Positions 1 through 10,851 of a DNA stretch of 64,000 nucleotides are shown here, piece after piece. How positions within the stretch are numbered: the first letter of the stretch is position 1; each line of letters opens with the position of its first letter. The translations under genes were made by a program, and so were the position numbers. The notes below the pieces were generated by a model. It did no database searches and was not told the origin of the DNA. It was given only the letters and a program-made list of their open reading frames with translations. The DNA is taken from the NCBI RefSeq assembly GCF_019175385.1, contig NC_083339.1, forward strand, positions 28,921,637 through 28,985,636. Direction: 5' to 3'. The stretch comes from Lycium barbarum (Eukaryota > Streptophyta > Magnoliopsida > Solanales > Solanaceae).

Positions 1-1929
1 GAGAGACCCGGTCTTCGATGATTCCAAAAGAGGGAAGCATTCCGGGTGGGGGATTGATAGTTGGTTACTGCTACCAACATGTGGTTATGAGAACGATCTC
101 AATAAGATTGATAGTTGGTTGCTACTACGAGCATGTTGTTATAAGATGATATGTATTCCGAGGGAGATTTATAGTTGGTTGCTGCTATCAACAAACGGGA
201 TCTGGCTCTTAGGGGAAACGTCATCTATGAGTTTGTCATCATCAACAAGGGGAAAAATGATTGTGACACACTCCATGTTTTGATGATTGTCAAACTGTGC
301 AGAACCAGAGAGGGACCCGGTCTGCAATGTGTTCTCTCCGTACATCCCACAGTCTCAAGGAACAAATTGATATATGTGGGAGAGATATGTAAAAAAAGGG
401 AAAGGTGAAAGGGGGAAGAAGTCTGTAAGCTGCGCAAGTGAAGGTCGGATCCGCAGGGGGAACAAGTGGGATCTGGTTCTTAAGAGGAATATCAAGTATA
501 TGTTTGTCATCATCAAAAAGGGGGAAATTGATGCATTATGCTATATTATGTTTTGATGATTTGACAAACCTTACTCAAGGAACCAGAAAACAACTATGCA
601 TCTTACGGTCTGAGCTTCAGGGGAACAAGTGAGAAGGCAATTTGAGCTTCAGGGGGAACAAGTGAGAAATCTGGTCCTCAGGGGGAATGCATTGTATGTT
701 TCTTTGTCATCATCAAAAATGGAAAAATTGATTAGTTATGGTACCTTATATTTTGATGATTTGACAAACCCTAAGGAACCCTAAAGAACCAGATCTCTCT
801 CATGTGCTGCTATGTTGACATGCTCCTTGAAGAAACAGATGCAATCAATCTCACTACACAAGCTTCAGGATATGTCCATATACTTAGGACCAGATATGTT
901 TTTAGAGGGACCAGATGAGATCAGGTTCCTAGTATGATATGTTCATATATGAAGGACCAGATATAGATTCAGAGGGACCAAATGAGACCAGGTCCCCAGC
1001 TATTGCTTGGTCAACTGTACAACTGTGAAGAGACTGACATTTCAGTAGTGTAGCAGCAAAGCAGCGGAGTTATTGCAGCCCGTTCAAGAACATATAAGGG
1101 ACTAGGTACCTCCAGATGAGAGACCAGGTCCCTGGAGCGTTGAAAAGTCAAATCTACAACTGTAAAGCTGCCGACAATGTAGCAGTACAGCAGTGCAGCA
1201 GTAATACAGCAGCAAAGGACCAGTATGGGTTGTCACCTTCTCACCCCATTCCCTGTACATATACAACACCATGCTCAAATAAAGAAGTATACTTGCATAA
1301 TCCAAAAATTGCTCCATACAAAGTGCAAGTCTCCACCTTTCAAGGTGTTCCTCAAGAATACATCCTCAGCAACCCGAAGGACCACGTCCAGAACTGAAGA
1401 TGTTTAGGTCCTTAGGTTGTTGAGCCTTTGTTCTTTTATGCTTAAACTGTAAACCTACTATTCTATAAAAAGAAGTTATTTGCAGGTGTTCTAAATTCTC
1501 AAGGTTTCTTCCAAAATCTCTTGAGTGGTACACTAGGATAGAGCTATCTTAGTTTTATTAGTGTGTGGCTAGAGTTAGTCATTGTGGTGAATTCTGAAAG
1601 GGTGCCTTTGAGTGGTACACTAGGGTGGGGTGAGTCTAGGGGTATTAGTGTGCTTGGCTAGGGGTAGTCAAGTGTGAGGGTTGCATAAGCACTATTATAA
1701 GGGTGAAGGATTATGGGAATTAACTTCTAGCTTGCAATAGAGTTGTCACCTGAGTTTGCTCGGTTAGTGCAGTTGAAATCATACCAGGGTAGGTCGTGGT
1801 TTTTAATCCCTTGAGCAAGGAGTTTTCCGCATAAGAATCTTCTGTTGATTTTTGTACAACACTATATAAGGGAACTGGTACACAACCAAGTCCCTCATAT
1901 ACTGTTTGGTTGACGCACAACATCTATCA
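1..1929 (+). repeat. Copia-1 5' LTR (left edge cut by the window)
   Basis: Homologous to 2922-4838. It ends CTATCA directly before the primer-binding site. Three internal modules near 233, 503 and 703 repeat the purine-tract/LTR-start junction. A stretch rich in GCAG/ACAG triplets lies at about 1150-1215. TATA-like sequences are seen near 1463 (TATAAAAA) and 1863 (TATATAAG); which one drives transcription cannot be decided. The short ORFs here are not protein-like and are not annotated. Confidence 0.9.
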
Positions 1930-1931
1930 AT

Positions 1932-1943
1932 TGGTATCAGAGC
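1932..1943 (+). other. Copia-1 primer-binding site (initiator tRNA-Met)
   Basis: TGGTATCAGAGC lies two bases after the LTR terminus. This is the classical plant Copia primer-binding site, complementary to the 3' end of initiator tRNA-Met. It fixes the orientation (plus) and the LTR end. Confidence 0.95.
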
Positions 1944-1970
1944 GGGTTATTTCTAAAAGGTTAACACCTA

Positions 1971-2275
1971 GAAATGATCGTCATCATGGTTAGTTCATCA
2001 AACCGAGAGAAAAGAGAATCTATCACAAGACCACTAGGATCCAATAGAATAATATTATGAATGGTGGAAGGAAAGAAGGCATAACTCTATCATGGCTGAG
2101 GATCTAAAGCTGTGGGACATCATTTGTGATGGCCCTTATGTTCCTATGAAGAGTTGTGAGGCTGGCTCTATGGTAGGTCCAAAGATTAAGAAGAAACCCA
2201 ATGACCTGGTCCTCGGAGAGGAAAGAAGACTGGAGTGAGATGAGGCAGTTAAAAAAATGTGTTTTTTAATAGTGA
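1971..2275 (+). pseudogene. Copia-1 gag N-terminal remnant
   Basis: Conceptual translation, with frame changes, gives an M-A-E-D-L-K-L-W-D-I-I-C-D-G-P-Y segment. This matches the start of gag in plant Copia elements, where a W-x-x-W-K-E-R-M-H-type block is followed by W-D-I-I-x-D-G-P. The fragment is broken by stops and shifts and then joins material resembling the low-complexity linker of pol, rich in P, E, A and T codons, at about 2340-2520. Most of gag, protease, integrase and reverse transcriptase is missing. It is certainly non-functional. Confidence 0.7.
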
Positions 2276-2633
2276 CCGCTCAAAGCATAAAACTGAAAGA
2301 GTGGATAATTTCCTCTCACTCAAGGCCTACTAAGATTCAGGTGAAGTAGAGAAATGAAGAAGATGCAGTAGAATCTCCAAAAGGCGCGGTGGAACCCAGT
2401 CCCTATGCTGCAGAATCGCCAGAAGACACAGAGGAACCTGCTCCCTCCATTACCCCACTTGAAGCTGAACAGTTGATGCTATATCAAGCACCCCTAAGGT
2501 TAGAAAAATAAGTGAAACACTCATATGCTTCAACAAAGAAGTGGATGTCAGGCCTCTGAAGATGTCAATGATTGACCAAACATGAATGAACTTGGTCCCT
2601 CTATCACTCTATTTGCTGAAAGCTGATTTTGCA

Positions 2634-2728
2634 AGAAAGAGGACCAAGTAGTAGACATCTTCACCAAGGCACTAAACAGTGAGCGCCTTGAAAGAAATTG
2701 CTTGGAGTTGGGCGTGTCAGCTAGTTGA
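2634..2728 (+). pseudogene. Copia-1 RNase H C-terminal remnant
   Basis: The reading frame gives K-E-D-Q-V-V-D-I-F-T-K-A-L, then R-L-E-R-N-C-L-E-L-G-V and a TGA stop. D-x-F-T-K-A-L is the conserved tail of the Copia RNase H domain, where the polyprotein normally ends. It lies about 150 bp before the 3' LTR, as expected. Its upstream partner domains are deleted. Confidence 0.85.
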
Positions 2729-2862
2729 CCATCCACAAGTTCCCTCAATGATTGGCTATTCTTTCCACTTTTCGATGATGCCAAAAAGGGGAAGACAATA
2801 AAGGGGGAAACGAGAAGAGAGTGGAAGAATGTGCGAACAACATCTCCAAGATTTTCATCATC

Positions 2863-2880
2863 AAAAAAGGAGAAACTAAT
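2863..2880 (+). other. Copia-1 polypurine tract
   Basis: Purine-rich run AAAAAAGGAGAAACTAAT immediately before the 3' LTR start TGATATG. It sits in a TTTTCATCATCAAAAA context that is repeated several times inside the LTRs. Confidence 0.8.
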
Positions 2881-4838
2881 TGATATGTTTCAATGATTGT
2901 CAAACTTGGAAGAACTAGAGAGAGAGACCCATTCTTCGATGATGCCAAAAGAGGGAAGCATTCCGGGTGGGGGATTTAGAGTTGGTTACTGCTACCAACA
3001 TGCTGTTACGAGATAGATATCAGTAAGATTGATAGTTGGTTGCTGCTACCAACATGTTGTTATGAGATAGATCTGTATTCTGGGGAAGATTTATAGTTGG
3101 TTGCTGCTACTAACAAACGGGATCTGGCTCTCAAGGGAAACATCGTCTGTGAGTTTGTCATCATCAAAAAGGGGGAAAATGATTGTGACACACTCCATAT
3201 TTTGATGATTGTTAAACTGTGCAGAACCAGAGAGGGACCCGGTCTTCAATGTGTTCTCTCCATACATCTCACAGTCTCAAGAAACAAATTGATATATTTG
3301 GGAGAGACATGTAGAAAGGGTGAAAGGTGAAATGGGGAAGAGGTCTATAAGCTGGGCAAGTGAAGGTCTGATCCGCAGGGGGAACAAGTGGGATCTGGTT
3401 CTCAGGGGGAATATCAATTATATGTTTGTCATTATAAAAAAAGGGGAAATTAATGTGTTATGCTATATTATGTTTTGATGATTTGACAAACCTTACTCAA
3501 GGAACTAGAAAATAACTATGTGTCTTGTGGTCTGAGCTTCAGGGGAACAAGTGAGAAGGCGGTCTGAGCTTTAGGGGGAACAAGTGAGAAATCTGGTCCT
3601 CAGGGGGAATACAAAGTATGTTTCTTTGTCATTATCAAAAAGGGGGAAATTGATGAGTTATTGTACCTTAGGTTTTGTTGATTTGACAAACCCTAAGGAA
3701 CCAGATATATCATGTGTTGCTATGTTGACATGCTCCTTGAAGAAACAGATGCAATCAGTCTCACTACACAAGCTACAGGATATGTTCATATATGAAGGTC
3801 CAGATATATTTTCAGAGGAACCAAATGAGATCTGGTTCCCAGCAAGATATGTTCATATATGAAGGACAGATACAGATTCAGAGGGACCAGATGAGATCGG
3901 GTCCCCAGCTATTGCTTGGTCAACTGTACAGTTGTAAAGAGACTCACATTGTAGCAGTGTAGAATCTGAGCAGCAGAGTTGTTGTAGCCCGTTCAAGAAC
4001 ATATGATGGACTAGGTACCTTTAGATGAGAGGCCAGGTCCCTGGAGCGTTAAAAAGTCGACTCTACAACTGTAAAGCTACCGACACTGTAGCAGTACAAC
4101 AGTGCAGCAGTAATACAGTAGCAGAGGACTGGTATGAGTTGTCACCTTCTCACCCCTTCCCTCTACATATACAACACCATGCTCAAATGAAGAAGTATTC
4201 TTGCACAATCTGAAAATTGCTCCATACAAAGTGCAAGTCTCCACCTTTCAAGGTGTTCCTTAAGAACAGAGCCTCAGCAACTCGAAGGACCAGGTCCATA
4301 ACTGAAGATGTTTTAGGTCCTTAGGTTGTTGTGTCTTTGTTCTTTTGTGCTTAAACTGTAAACCTACTCTTCCATAAAAAGAAGTTGTTTGTAGGTGTTC
4401 TAAATTCTCAAGGTTGCTTCCACAAGCTCTTGAGTGGTATACTAGGCTAGAATTAGCTTAGTTTTATTAGTGTGTGTCTAGAGTTAGTCACTGTGACGAA
4501 TTCTCAAAGGGCGCCTTTGAGTGGTACCCTAGGATGGGGTGAGTCTAGGTGTATTAATGTGCTTGGCTAGGGGTAGTCTAGTGTGAGGGTTGCATAAGTG
4601 TTATTGTAAGGGTGAGGGGTTAGAGGAGTTAACTTCTAGCTTTCAATAGAGATGTAACCTGGGTTTGCCCGGTCAGTGGAGTTTAAATCCTACTGGGGTA
4701 GGTCGTGGTTTTTAATCCCTTGAGTAATGAGTTTTCCATATAAAAATCTTGTGTTGATTCTTGTACTGCACTGCATAAGGGAACTGGTATACAACCAGGT
4801 TTCTCATATACTGTTTGGTGGACGCAGAACCTCTATCA
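2881..4838 (+). repeat. Copia-1 3' LTR
   Basis: 1958 bp, TGATATG...CTATCA with 5-bp terminal inverted repeats TGATA/TATCA. It aligns to the 5' LTR throughout. Modules resembling the purine tract plus LTR start recur near 3154, 3425 and 3624. The sequence immediately after it, GTCAT, leads into unrelated DNA (CACTA-2). Confidence 0.9.
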
Positions 4839-5079
4839 GTCATGATATTCATTAAGCCATACACATAAAAAATAAATCAAACTATGGACCACGTGGATGT
4901 ATAGGACATGTTTTAGGACCATTTTGTCTATCTTAGCTTATTCTGTTGTATTCTTTTGAAAATAAAAAATATAGGAAACAAGAATATGAACGAACATCAA
5001 CAAATTTATAAGAGACATCAATAAAGAAGAACAAGCACATAAGGGTAAACTGTCAGTAAACCTCATTTTCCATTCCCTT

Positions 5080-5296
5080 CTAAAGATTGGTCTCACTAAT
5101 TTTATTCTCAAGTTGTTGTAGCTCCTTGAGAATGCTCAAGTTAAGTTCCCACTTGGCCAAACCATGATCATCTTTCAAAAAAGAAACCTGCAAGAGGAAG
5201 TTCAGAAAATTTACAAATAGAGTTAAGAGGGGAGGGTCTGCACTTAAATACTTGCTCAAACCTATCGTACATCCAATCTCGCTCTAGATTTTCCAT
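5080..5296 (-). CDS. Small spliced ORF (50 aa), function unknown
   Basis: On the minus strand an ATG at 5296 opens 15 codons (5252-5296; M-E-N-L-E-R-D-W-M-Y-D-R-F-E-Q). A GT at 5250-5251 and an AG at 5188-5189, preceded by a pyrimidine-rich stretch, bound a 64-bp intron. Joining the exons keeps one open frame for 35 more codons, ending ...K-I-S-E-T-N-L and TAG at 5080-5082. The D-W-M-Y-D-R-F block faintly recalls the short D-x-W-M-x-x-R segment at the N-terminus of CACTA TNPD-type transposases, but the rest does not obviously continue that domain. It could be a captured host-gene fragment, a last-exon relic or chance. No expression evidence exists in the sequence. Confidence 0.3.
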
Positions 5297-6352
5297 TTCC
5301 CCAATTTAATATTGAAAAAAAAGGACAATCAGAGTGTTCACTAGCAAAGGCTCGCAGCAATAAAAAATTAATAATGAAAGTATGTGCACTAATCAGCACA
5401 ATCAAGACACGTCTATAAGCTCTATGAGCTGCTCCCCTTCACAAATGAGAAAACAACAACAGGTTTTGTTATTGCAAATTTATTTCATTTTTACACGACA
5501 AATCACATCCAAGTCTTTCTCAGTTACATAGAACACAATTTAGGATATAAGAATCTTATTTAAAAATGACAAATTAATTAGAAGGTTGACACTATGATAT
5601 TTGAAGAATTTAACCTCATGCCACCTGAAGGCAAGGACACCACAATCTCCCCCTAAGCAAGGATAGAACCACATTATTTAACCTCCCTACCCATAAAGGC
5701 AACCATCTTTCTATAGAGCAGGACTAGAACATAAAGCTAAACTTGCAGAACAATAGATCTATTAAACATGAGAAGTTCATAGCATAACAAGCTATACCTG
5801 AGTCGCTTACATCAAGAATCAATCTCTTCCAGTATACCTGATATGTGGAAGCATCTAATTGCCATATCTATATTGAATAAACAAATCCTTAAACATCTGG
5901 AAGTCAAAGATATCATTTGTTAGTCACAATTCCTACCAAGTCCAATATACTATGTTTCAAGTTACATGCCCAAAACTCCCTCTAAAATTAGTATTCACAA
6001 GATCCAAATTGCAGTAATCCATCAAACCTTTTATTTCAGATTTATCTAATTTACAGATATGAAAGAAAATATGACTCTATGAAGTACCAGTCCAACATTC
6101 AAAAGAATATAAAATTGCATATTGGACAAACACGCACAGAAATATACCTATACAACAATGTACATTAAGTTGGCAAACACTCACATAATAGAGTTGAGGT
6201 GTCGTTCTTCATCAAATAGTAAACTTCCTTTTTTCCTGAAATTGGTAACATGTTATATTCATTAGCACCCCAAAAAGAAGGCTTGATATATCATATCTAC
6301 AAGTACATCCCCTAACAAAAACTTATAATAAGGCCAAAAAGTCTAGTAATGA

Positions 6353-6368
6353 TTCCGCATCATCTACT
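6353..6368. repeat. LINE target-site duplication, left copy
   Basis: TTCCGCATCATCTACT, 16 bp, identical to 12853-12868. It adjoins the A-rich 3' end of the minus-strand LINE. Confidence 0.95.
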
Positions 6369-6393
6369 TTTTATTTTTATTTTTAATATTTTT
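6369..6393 (-). other. LINE 3' tail
   Basis: T-rich on the plus strand, hence an A-rich tail on the element's own strand, directly abutting the left target-site duplication. It consists of A4-6 runs separated by T rather than a pure poly(A). Confidence 0.8.
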
Positions 6394-6927
6394 ATCAATT
6401 ATATCAATAGGACATGCCTATTGATTTGTTTTATTAATCATCAAATAAAAGTAGAAGTACAAAGATCCAGAAAATCCAAAATAGGCAAAAATAAAGGAAG
6501 AACAAAAATAGTAAAAAAAAAAAGAGGTCCAAAAATGAAAGGAAATAGGACTGTTGAGCTTGTTGCATCCTTGAACTCTTGTAATGATATTTGCCTTCTG
6601 TGTACAAAATTTCCATCAATGCTGCCTGATGTTGCTGATGCTGTAGAATAATAAGAATTATATAAGCTCCAGCTGCAGTTGCATTACCTCTGATCATCCT
6701 AACTTCAAAGTTCTTGATCTGATAGTTGGATAATGCTCTTTGTCTAGATTCAGCACTCTTCTACCTTGAGAAGGAAGATCTGTGTATTGCTTATATTCTA
6801 CTGATCCTAGCAGAATGGATTAGTTTGCAATATAATCTGCTAGACTATTTCCCTCCCTCTTTACATGTTGAAATTTAACCTTACACATTGTCATCAGCTG
6901 TTTGATGTCTTCTACTATTACAATAAG

Positions 6928-9900
6928 CTGCTATGGAATTTCCCAGGTTCCTTCTATGATATTCTTCATCACCATGGAGTCTGTCTCAACTAGTACCTCT
7001 TGTATGTTATTTGCCACACAATGATAGATAGCCTCTTTGATTGCCACAACTTCAGCTTCCATGTTAGTTATCTCATGAATCTCCTTTCCTTCTGCATATA
7101 TCAGATCACCAAGTGAGTTCCTCAAGCAGTAGCCATATGAACTCCTCCTTGGATTGCCTTTACTTGCACCATCTGTATTGTATTTTATCGTACCATCAGG
7201 GGGTGGATCCTAATAGATGAACTGATAACTCATTCTAGGCCTGATCTCTTCCAAGTACTAAATCATAGCAGGTAAGTTTAATAGGAAGGTCTGCAGTTTG
7301 GGATAAGATGTTTGCAGTAATTGCCAAAGATATCTGTTGATCTGGTAGATTAGACCACTGAATCCCATTGTACCCCCATGTTTAATGATGTTTCTTCTCC
7401 TCCATAGATTCCAGATTATGATTGCAGGGATTGCATGAATTATAGGCCTTAGGATGGGTCTGCAGCACTTTGTCCACCACTTTGAAATCATATATGGAAT
7501 ATGATGTCCCACCAGTTGAATACTTGCAAAATTAGCAAACATTCTCCACAGTTTTGAGGCTGTAGGAGAGGTTAGAAAAAGATGTGACATTGTTTCTTGT
7601 TTTGGTTCTGTGCAACACCAGAATTTTGATGCCAATTGTATTCCTCTTCTGCAAATTACATCATCAACTGGCATTTTATATCTCGAGGCTCTCCAAAGTG
7701 TAAATGAAAACTTAAATGGAAGGTGTTTCCTCCACATCTGATTATAGATATCCATTTTCACTTCTCTATGCCTCACATACTCCCAAGCACTTTTGACTGA
7801 GAACCTTCCATTTTTTTCCAGTAACCACCAGCTTTTGTCTAGTTCATCTCTTCCTTGAAGGGGGGGGGGGGGGGGGGGAATAGTCTCTATCACATGCTTC
7901 ACATACTCTTCAGGTATATATTGAATAACACCTGTGCATTCCATCCTTCTGTACTGGAAAAATTCTGCACTTCTATTTCCTCCTCCAAACTATCCTCAGG
8001 TAGGACATGATATAATGCACCAAGATTTGTCAAACCAGAAGCTAGAATCCCCTTTTTTCACTTGTCACCATATCTGATGCTCCACCAGTTCCCTTACTAC
8101 TACCAACTTTCTCTAGCTAGGAGATGCCCGTTTAGCTTGTGCAATCACAAGATGAAGCTTTTTGCAGTATTTGTTTATCATGAAAGAACTCCACAATGAA
8201 GGCTTTGTTCTGAGTTTCCACCATAATCTACAGAAAAGGGCACTTGATACTTCAAATAGTGATCTGAACCCCAGTCCACCTTCATCTTTAGGCAATGACA
8301 GCGTTTCCCATTTGACCCAATGTACACCTTTCTTGTCACCAGTGTTTGACCAGAAAAACCTTGAGAAAATACTATGCATTTGTCTGATCACACCCTTTGG
8401 AGGGTTCATTTCTAATAATAGGTATACAGGCATGCTTTGTAATGTATGAGATATCAGTGTTGCTCTTCCACCATATGACAATAGTCTTCCTTGCCATGCA
8501 TTTACCCTTTTGGCAATCTTTTTCAGAACTGTATCATAATGTGAAATTTTGTTCCTACTGTAGAAAATTGGGCAACCAAGATATGTGAATGGAAAGAGGC
8601 CTTGCCTAATACCTATCACTTGTTTTAGCCTTGACACCAAACCACTCTGCACCTTTTCATGAACATAGAAGGCACTCTTATTCAAATTTACCAACTTGCC
8701 TGATACCTTCTCATATCTATTTAGCACTCTCATAATCAGTTTTACTGAATATTGGTCAGCAGAGACAAAGAGAGTTGTGTCATTAGCATATGACAAATGA
8801 TTAATTCTTGGACTCCATTTTGGCGTACCATACTCCACAAACCTTGGTTTTTTATGCAATGCATTTAGTCCTCTTGATAATGCCTCAACACCTAAGATGA
8901 AGAGGGTAGGGGATAGAGGATCACTTTGTTTAACTCCCCTTGATGACTTGAAAAAACCATGTGCTTGCCCATTCAACAGAACTGACTACCAGTTGTTTGA
9001 TAGTAGCCTGAACACCATGTCAATTAGCACCTTACTAAAACCAAATTTCCTAAGCACTTTGGTGAGGAAGATCCAAGAGACTCTATCATATGCCTTGGTC
9101 ATATCCAATTTAACCACCACATTTGTTGTTTTAGTTCTCTTGTTTATATCTCTGAAAATCTCCTGTGTGAGTAGTACATTCTCCATGATACTCCTTCCCT
9201 TCACAAAAGCTGATTGATTCTCAGAAATCAAACCCGGAAGCAGTTTTACTAATCTTTCATGCAGTACCCTTGAGATGACTTTGTTTGTAAAATTACTGAG
9301 ACCGATTGGTCTCAGATCTGAGAAAATTTGCATCTGCCCTTTCTTAGGGATAAGAATCAGATTTGTATGAGTGATGAATCTTGGTAATTCTTACCCCCAC
9401 AAAGAATGCCTTCACCATATCCACCACATCTAGTTTGACTATCTCCCAAGATGATTGAAAGAACAATCCTGTGAATCCATCAGGACCACAAGCACTTTCT
9501 CCATTCAAGGCAAAAACATCTTCTTTGACTTCTTCTTCATTTGGTAGCATCTCCATGGTATGATTCTGATCTTCTATGACTAGCGTAGGGATATTCTTTA
9601 GTAAACCAAACTTAGAAGGAATTCTATCTTCTTCAAACTGCTTCTGATAACATCTAACTACTTCTTGTGAGATCTCCTCTTGATTGGTTAGCCAATTTCC
9701 ATTAGCATCTTGGATATTATCCACTCTAAGCTTCTTTCTCCTCCCTTTTACATAAGCATGGAAGAACTTTTAGTTTGTATCCCCATCTTGAAACCATGTT
9801 AGTCCTGACTTCTGTTTTCCAATACAGTTCCTCCCAATGTAAGAATCTACTAAGGTCCGTCTGCACCCTATGTAGTCTCTCTCTATTCTGTATTGTTGGA

Positions 9901-10848
9901 GATGATTCAAACTGCTCCTCATGGACTTTAATTACCTCTTCCAGTGATGCAATTTGTTGAAAAGTATTGCCATATGTGTTCTCACTCCAAATTCTCAATG
10001 CATTCTTCACCTTTTTGAGCTTGTGATAAAACTTGGTAAATGGATTTCCTTCAAAATCTATACACCAGTGTTGCTTGATAACCTCCTGGAAACTCTCATG
10101 TTGGACCCAAAAATTCAAGAACTTAAAAGGCTTTATGATCACCTCAGTAGTTGTGGAGAACTCAAGTTCCAAAGGAGAATGATCAGATCCCTTTTTTATC
10201 AGATGAGTTACCTTCATGATGGGCATTACATCTAGAAATTTATCATTACAAACCATCCTGTCCAATCTTTTAAAAATGCATGCTTCTTCAGCTCTTCCAT
10301 TCCACCATGTATATGTGCTACCTACATATCCAAGATCCTGTAGACCACAATTTCTGAGACAATGATTGAAATCTGCTACCTCATTATACAAGACTGGTAG
10401 ACCTCCTAATTTTTCCTCTTCTGTAGATATGACGTTGAAGTCACCTCCCACCAGCCAAGGTAAATCAAAAAGATTAGAAACCTGGCTAATGGAATCCCAA
10501 AGCATTCTTCTTTCTCCAGCATCACAAGAGGCATACACTACTGTTAAGACTATATTATAGTTTAAACTTTGGTGAAACAGCTTCAAAGTAATCTGCTGTT
10601 CATTGTCTATCTCCACTGAACCCTGAACATCCTCTGAGAGGAATAACCAGATTTTGCCTGAGATATTGACAAAAGCTGTTTCCATACCTAACTTCCTTCT
10701 AAATCATTCTACTTGTTTAGCATCTTCAAAAGGTTCCATCAGACCAATAATACTGTATCTGTTTCTTCTATTCAGATTAGTTAATCTCTCAAAAGGATTA
10801 TTGAGTATTAACTGATATGATGTTCCACAATAAGAGCTTATTCATCAT
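6928..10848 (-). pseudogene. LINE ORF2: endonuclease, reverse transcriptase, RNase H (broken)
   Basis: The start is placed at the Met of M-N-K-L-L-L-W-N, the usual opening of plant L1 ORF2 (10845). The apurinic-type endonuclease follows, with V-Y-A-S, G-G-D-F-N-V-I, T-Y-T-W-W-N-G, K-R-L-D-R and S-D-H-S-P-L motifs (10685-9726). The RT spans about 9700-8500 with E-N-Q-S-A-F-V-K-G-R, K-L-D-M-T-K-A-Y-D and G-V-K-Q-S-D-P-L-S-P. The catalytic box reads Y-A-N-D instead of Y/F-A-D-D, so the first catalytic aspartate is lost. A zf-RVT region (7944-7258) and an RNase H-like domain (7125-6931) close the ORF. At least four stops or frameshifts separate these blocks, including one beside a G-run (7860-7878). 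Length and order fit the plant L1 family. Confidence 0.93.
7860..7878. repeat. Poly-G run within LINE ORF2
   Basis: About 19 consecutive G on the plus strand, in the proline-rich stretch between RT and zf-RVT of the LINE (proline codons on the minus strand). A likely site of slippage or assembly error; its exact length should not be trusted. Confidence 0.9.
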
Positions 10849-10851
10849 GAT

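Larger units (their letters stand above)
1..4838 (+). mobile_element. Copia-1: long-LTR Copia retrotransposon, internally deleted
   Basis: Two long direct repeats, 1-1929 and 2881-4838, align along their whole length and flank about 950 bp. The LTR termini are TGATA...TATCA. A primer-binding site follows the left LTR and a purine tract precedes the right one. The interior keeps only a gag fragment and the last codons of the RNase H region, so it is a deletion derivative (LARD-like in form) that would need a partner's proteins. The LTRs differ by many substitutions and small indels, so the insertion is old. The first ~41 bp of the 5' LTR lie outside the window. The sequence after the 3' LTR begins GTCAT, a possible 5-bp target duplication that cannot be checked on the left. 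The element appears to lie within CACTA-2. Confidence 0.9.

Noticed and set aside
175..408. Short ORFs along the Copia-1 LTRs (also 3097-3330, 1116-1397, 4025-4213)
   Set aside because: They lie within LTR sequence, repeat between the two LTRs with changes to the reading frame, and have no protein character.
1932..1943. Possible tRNA gene at the primer-binding site
   Set aside because: Only the 12-base complement to a tRNA 3' end is present; no cloverleaf can be formed.
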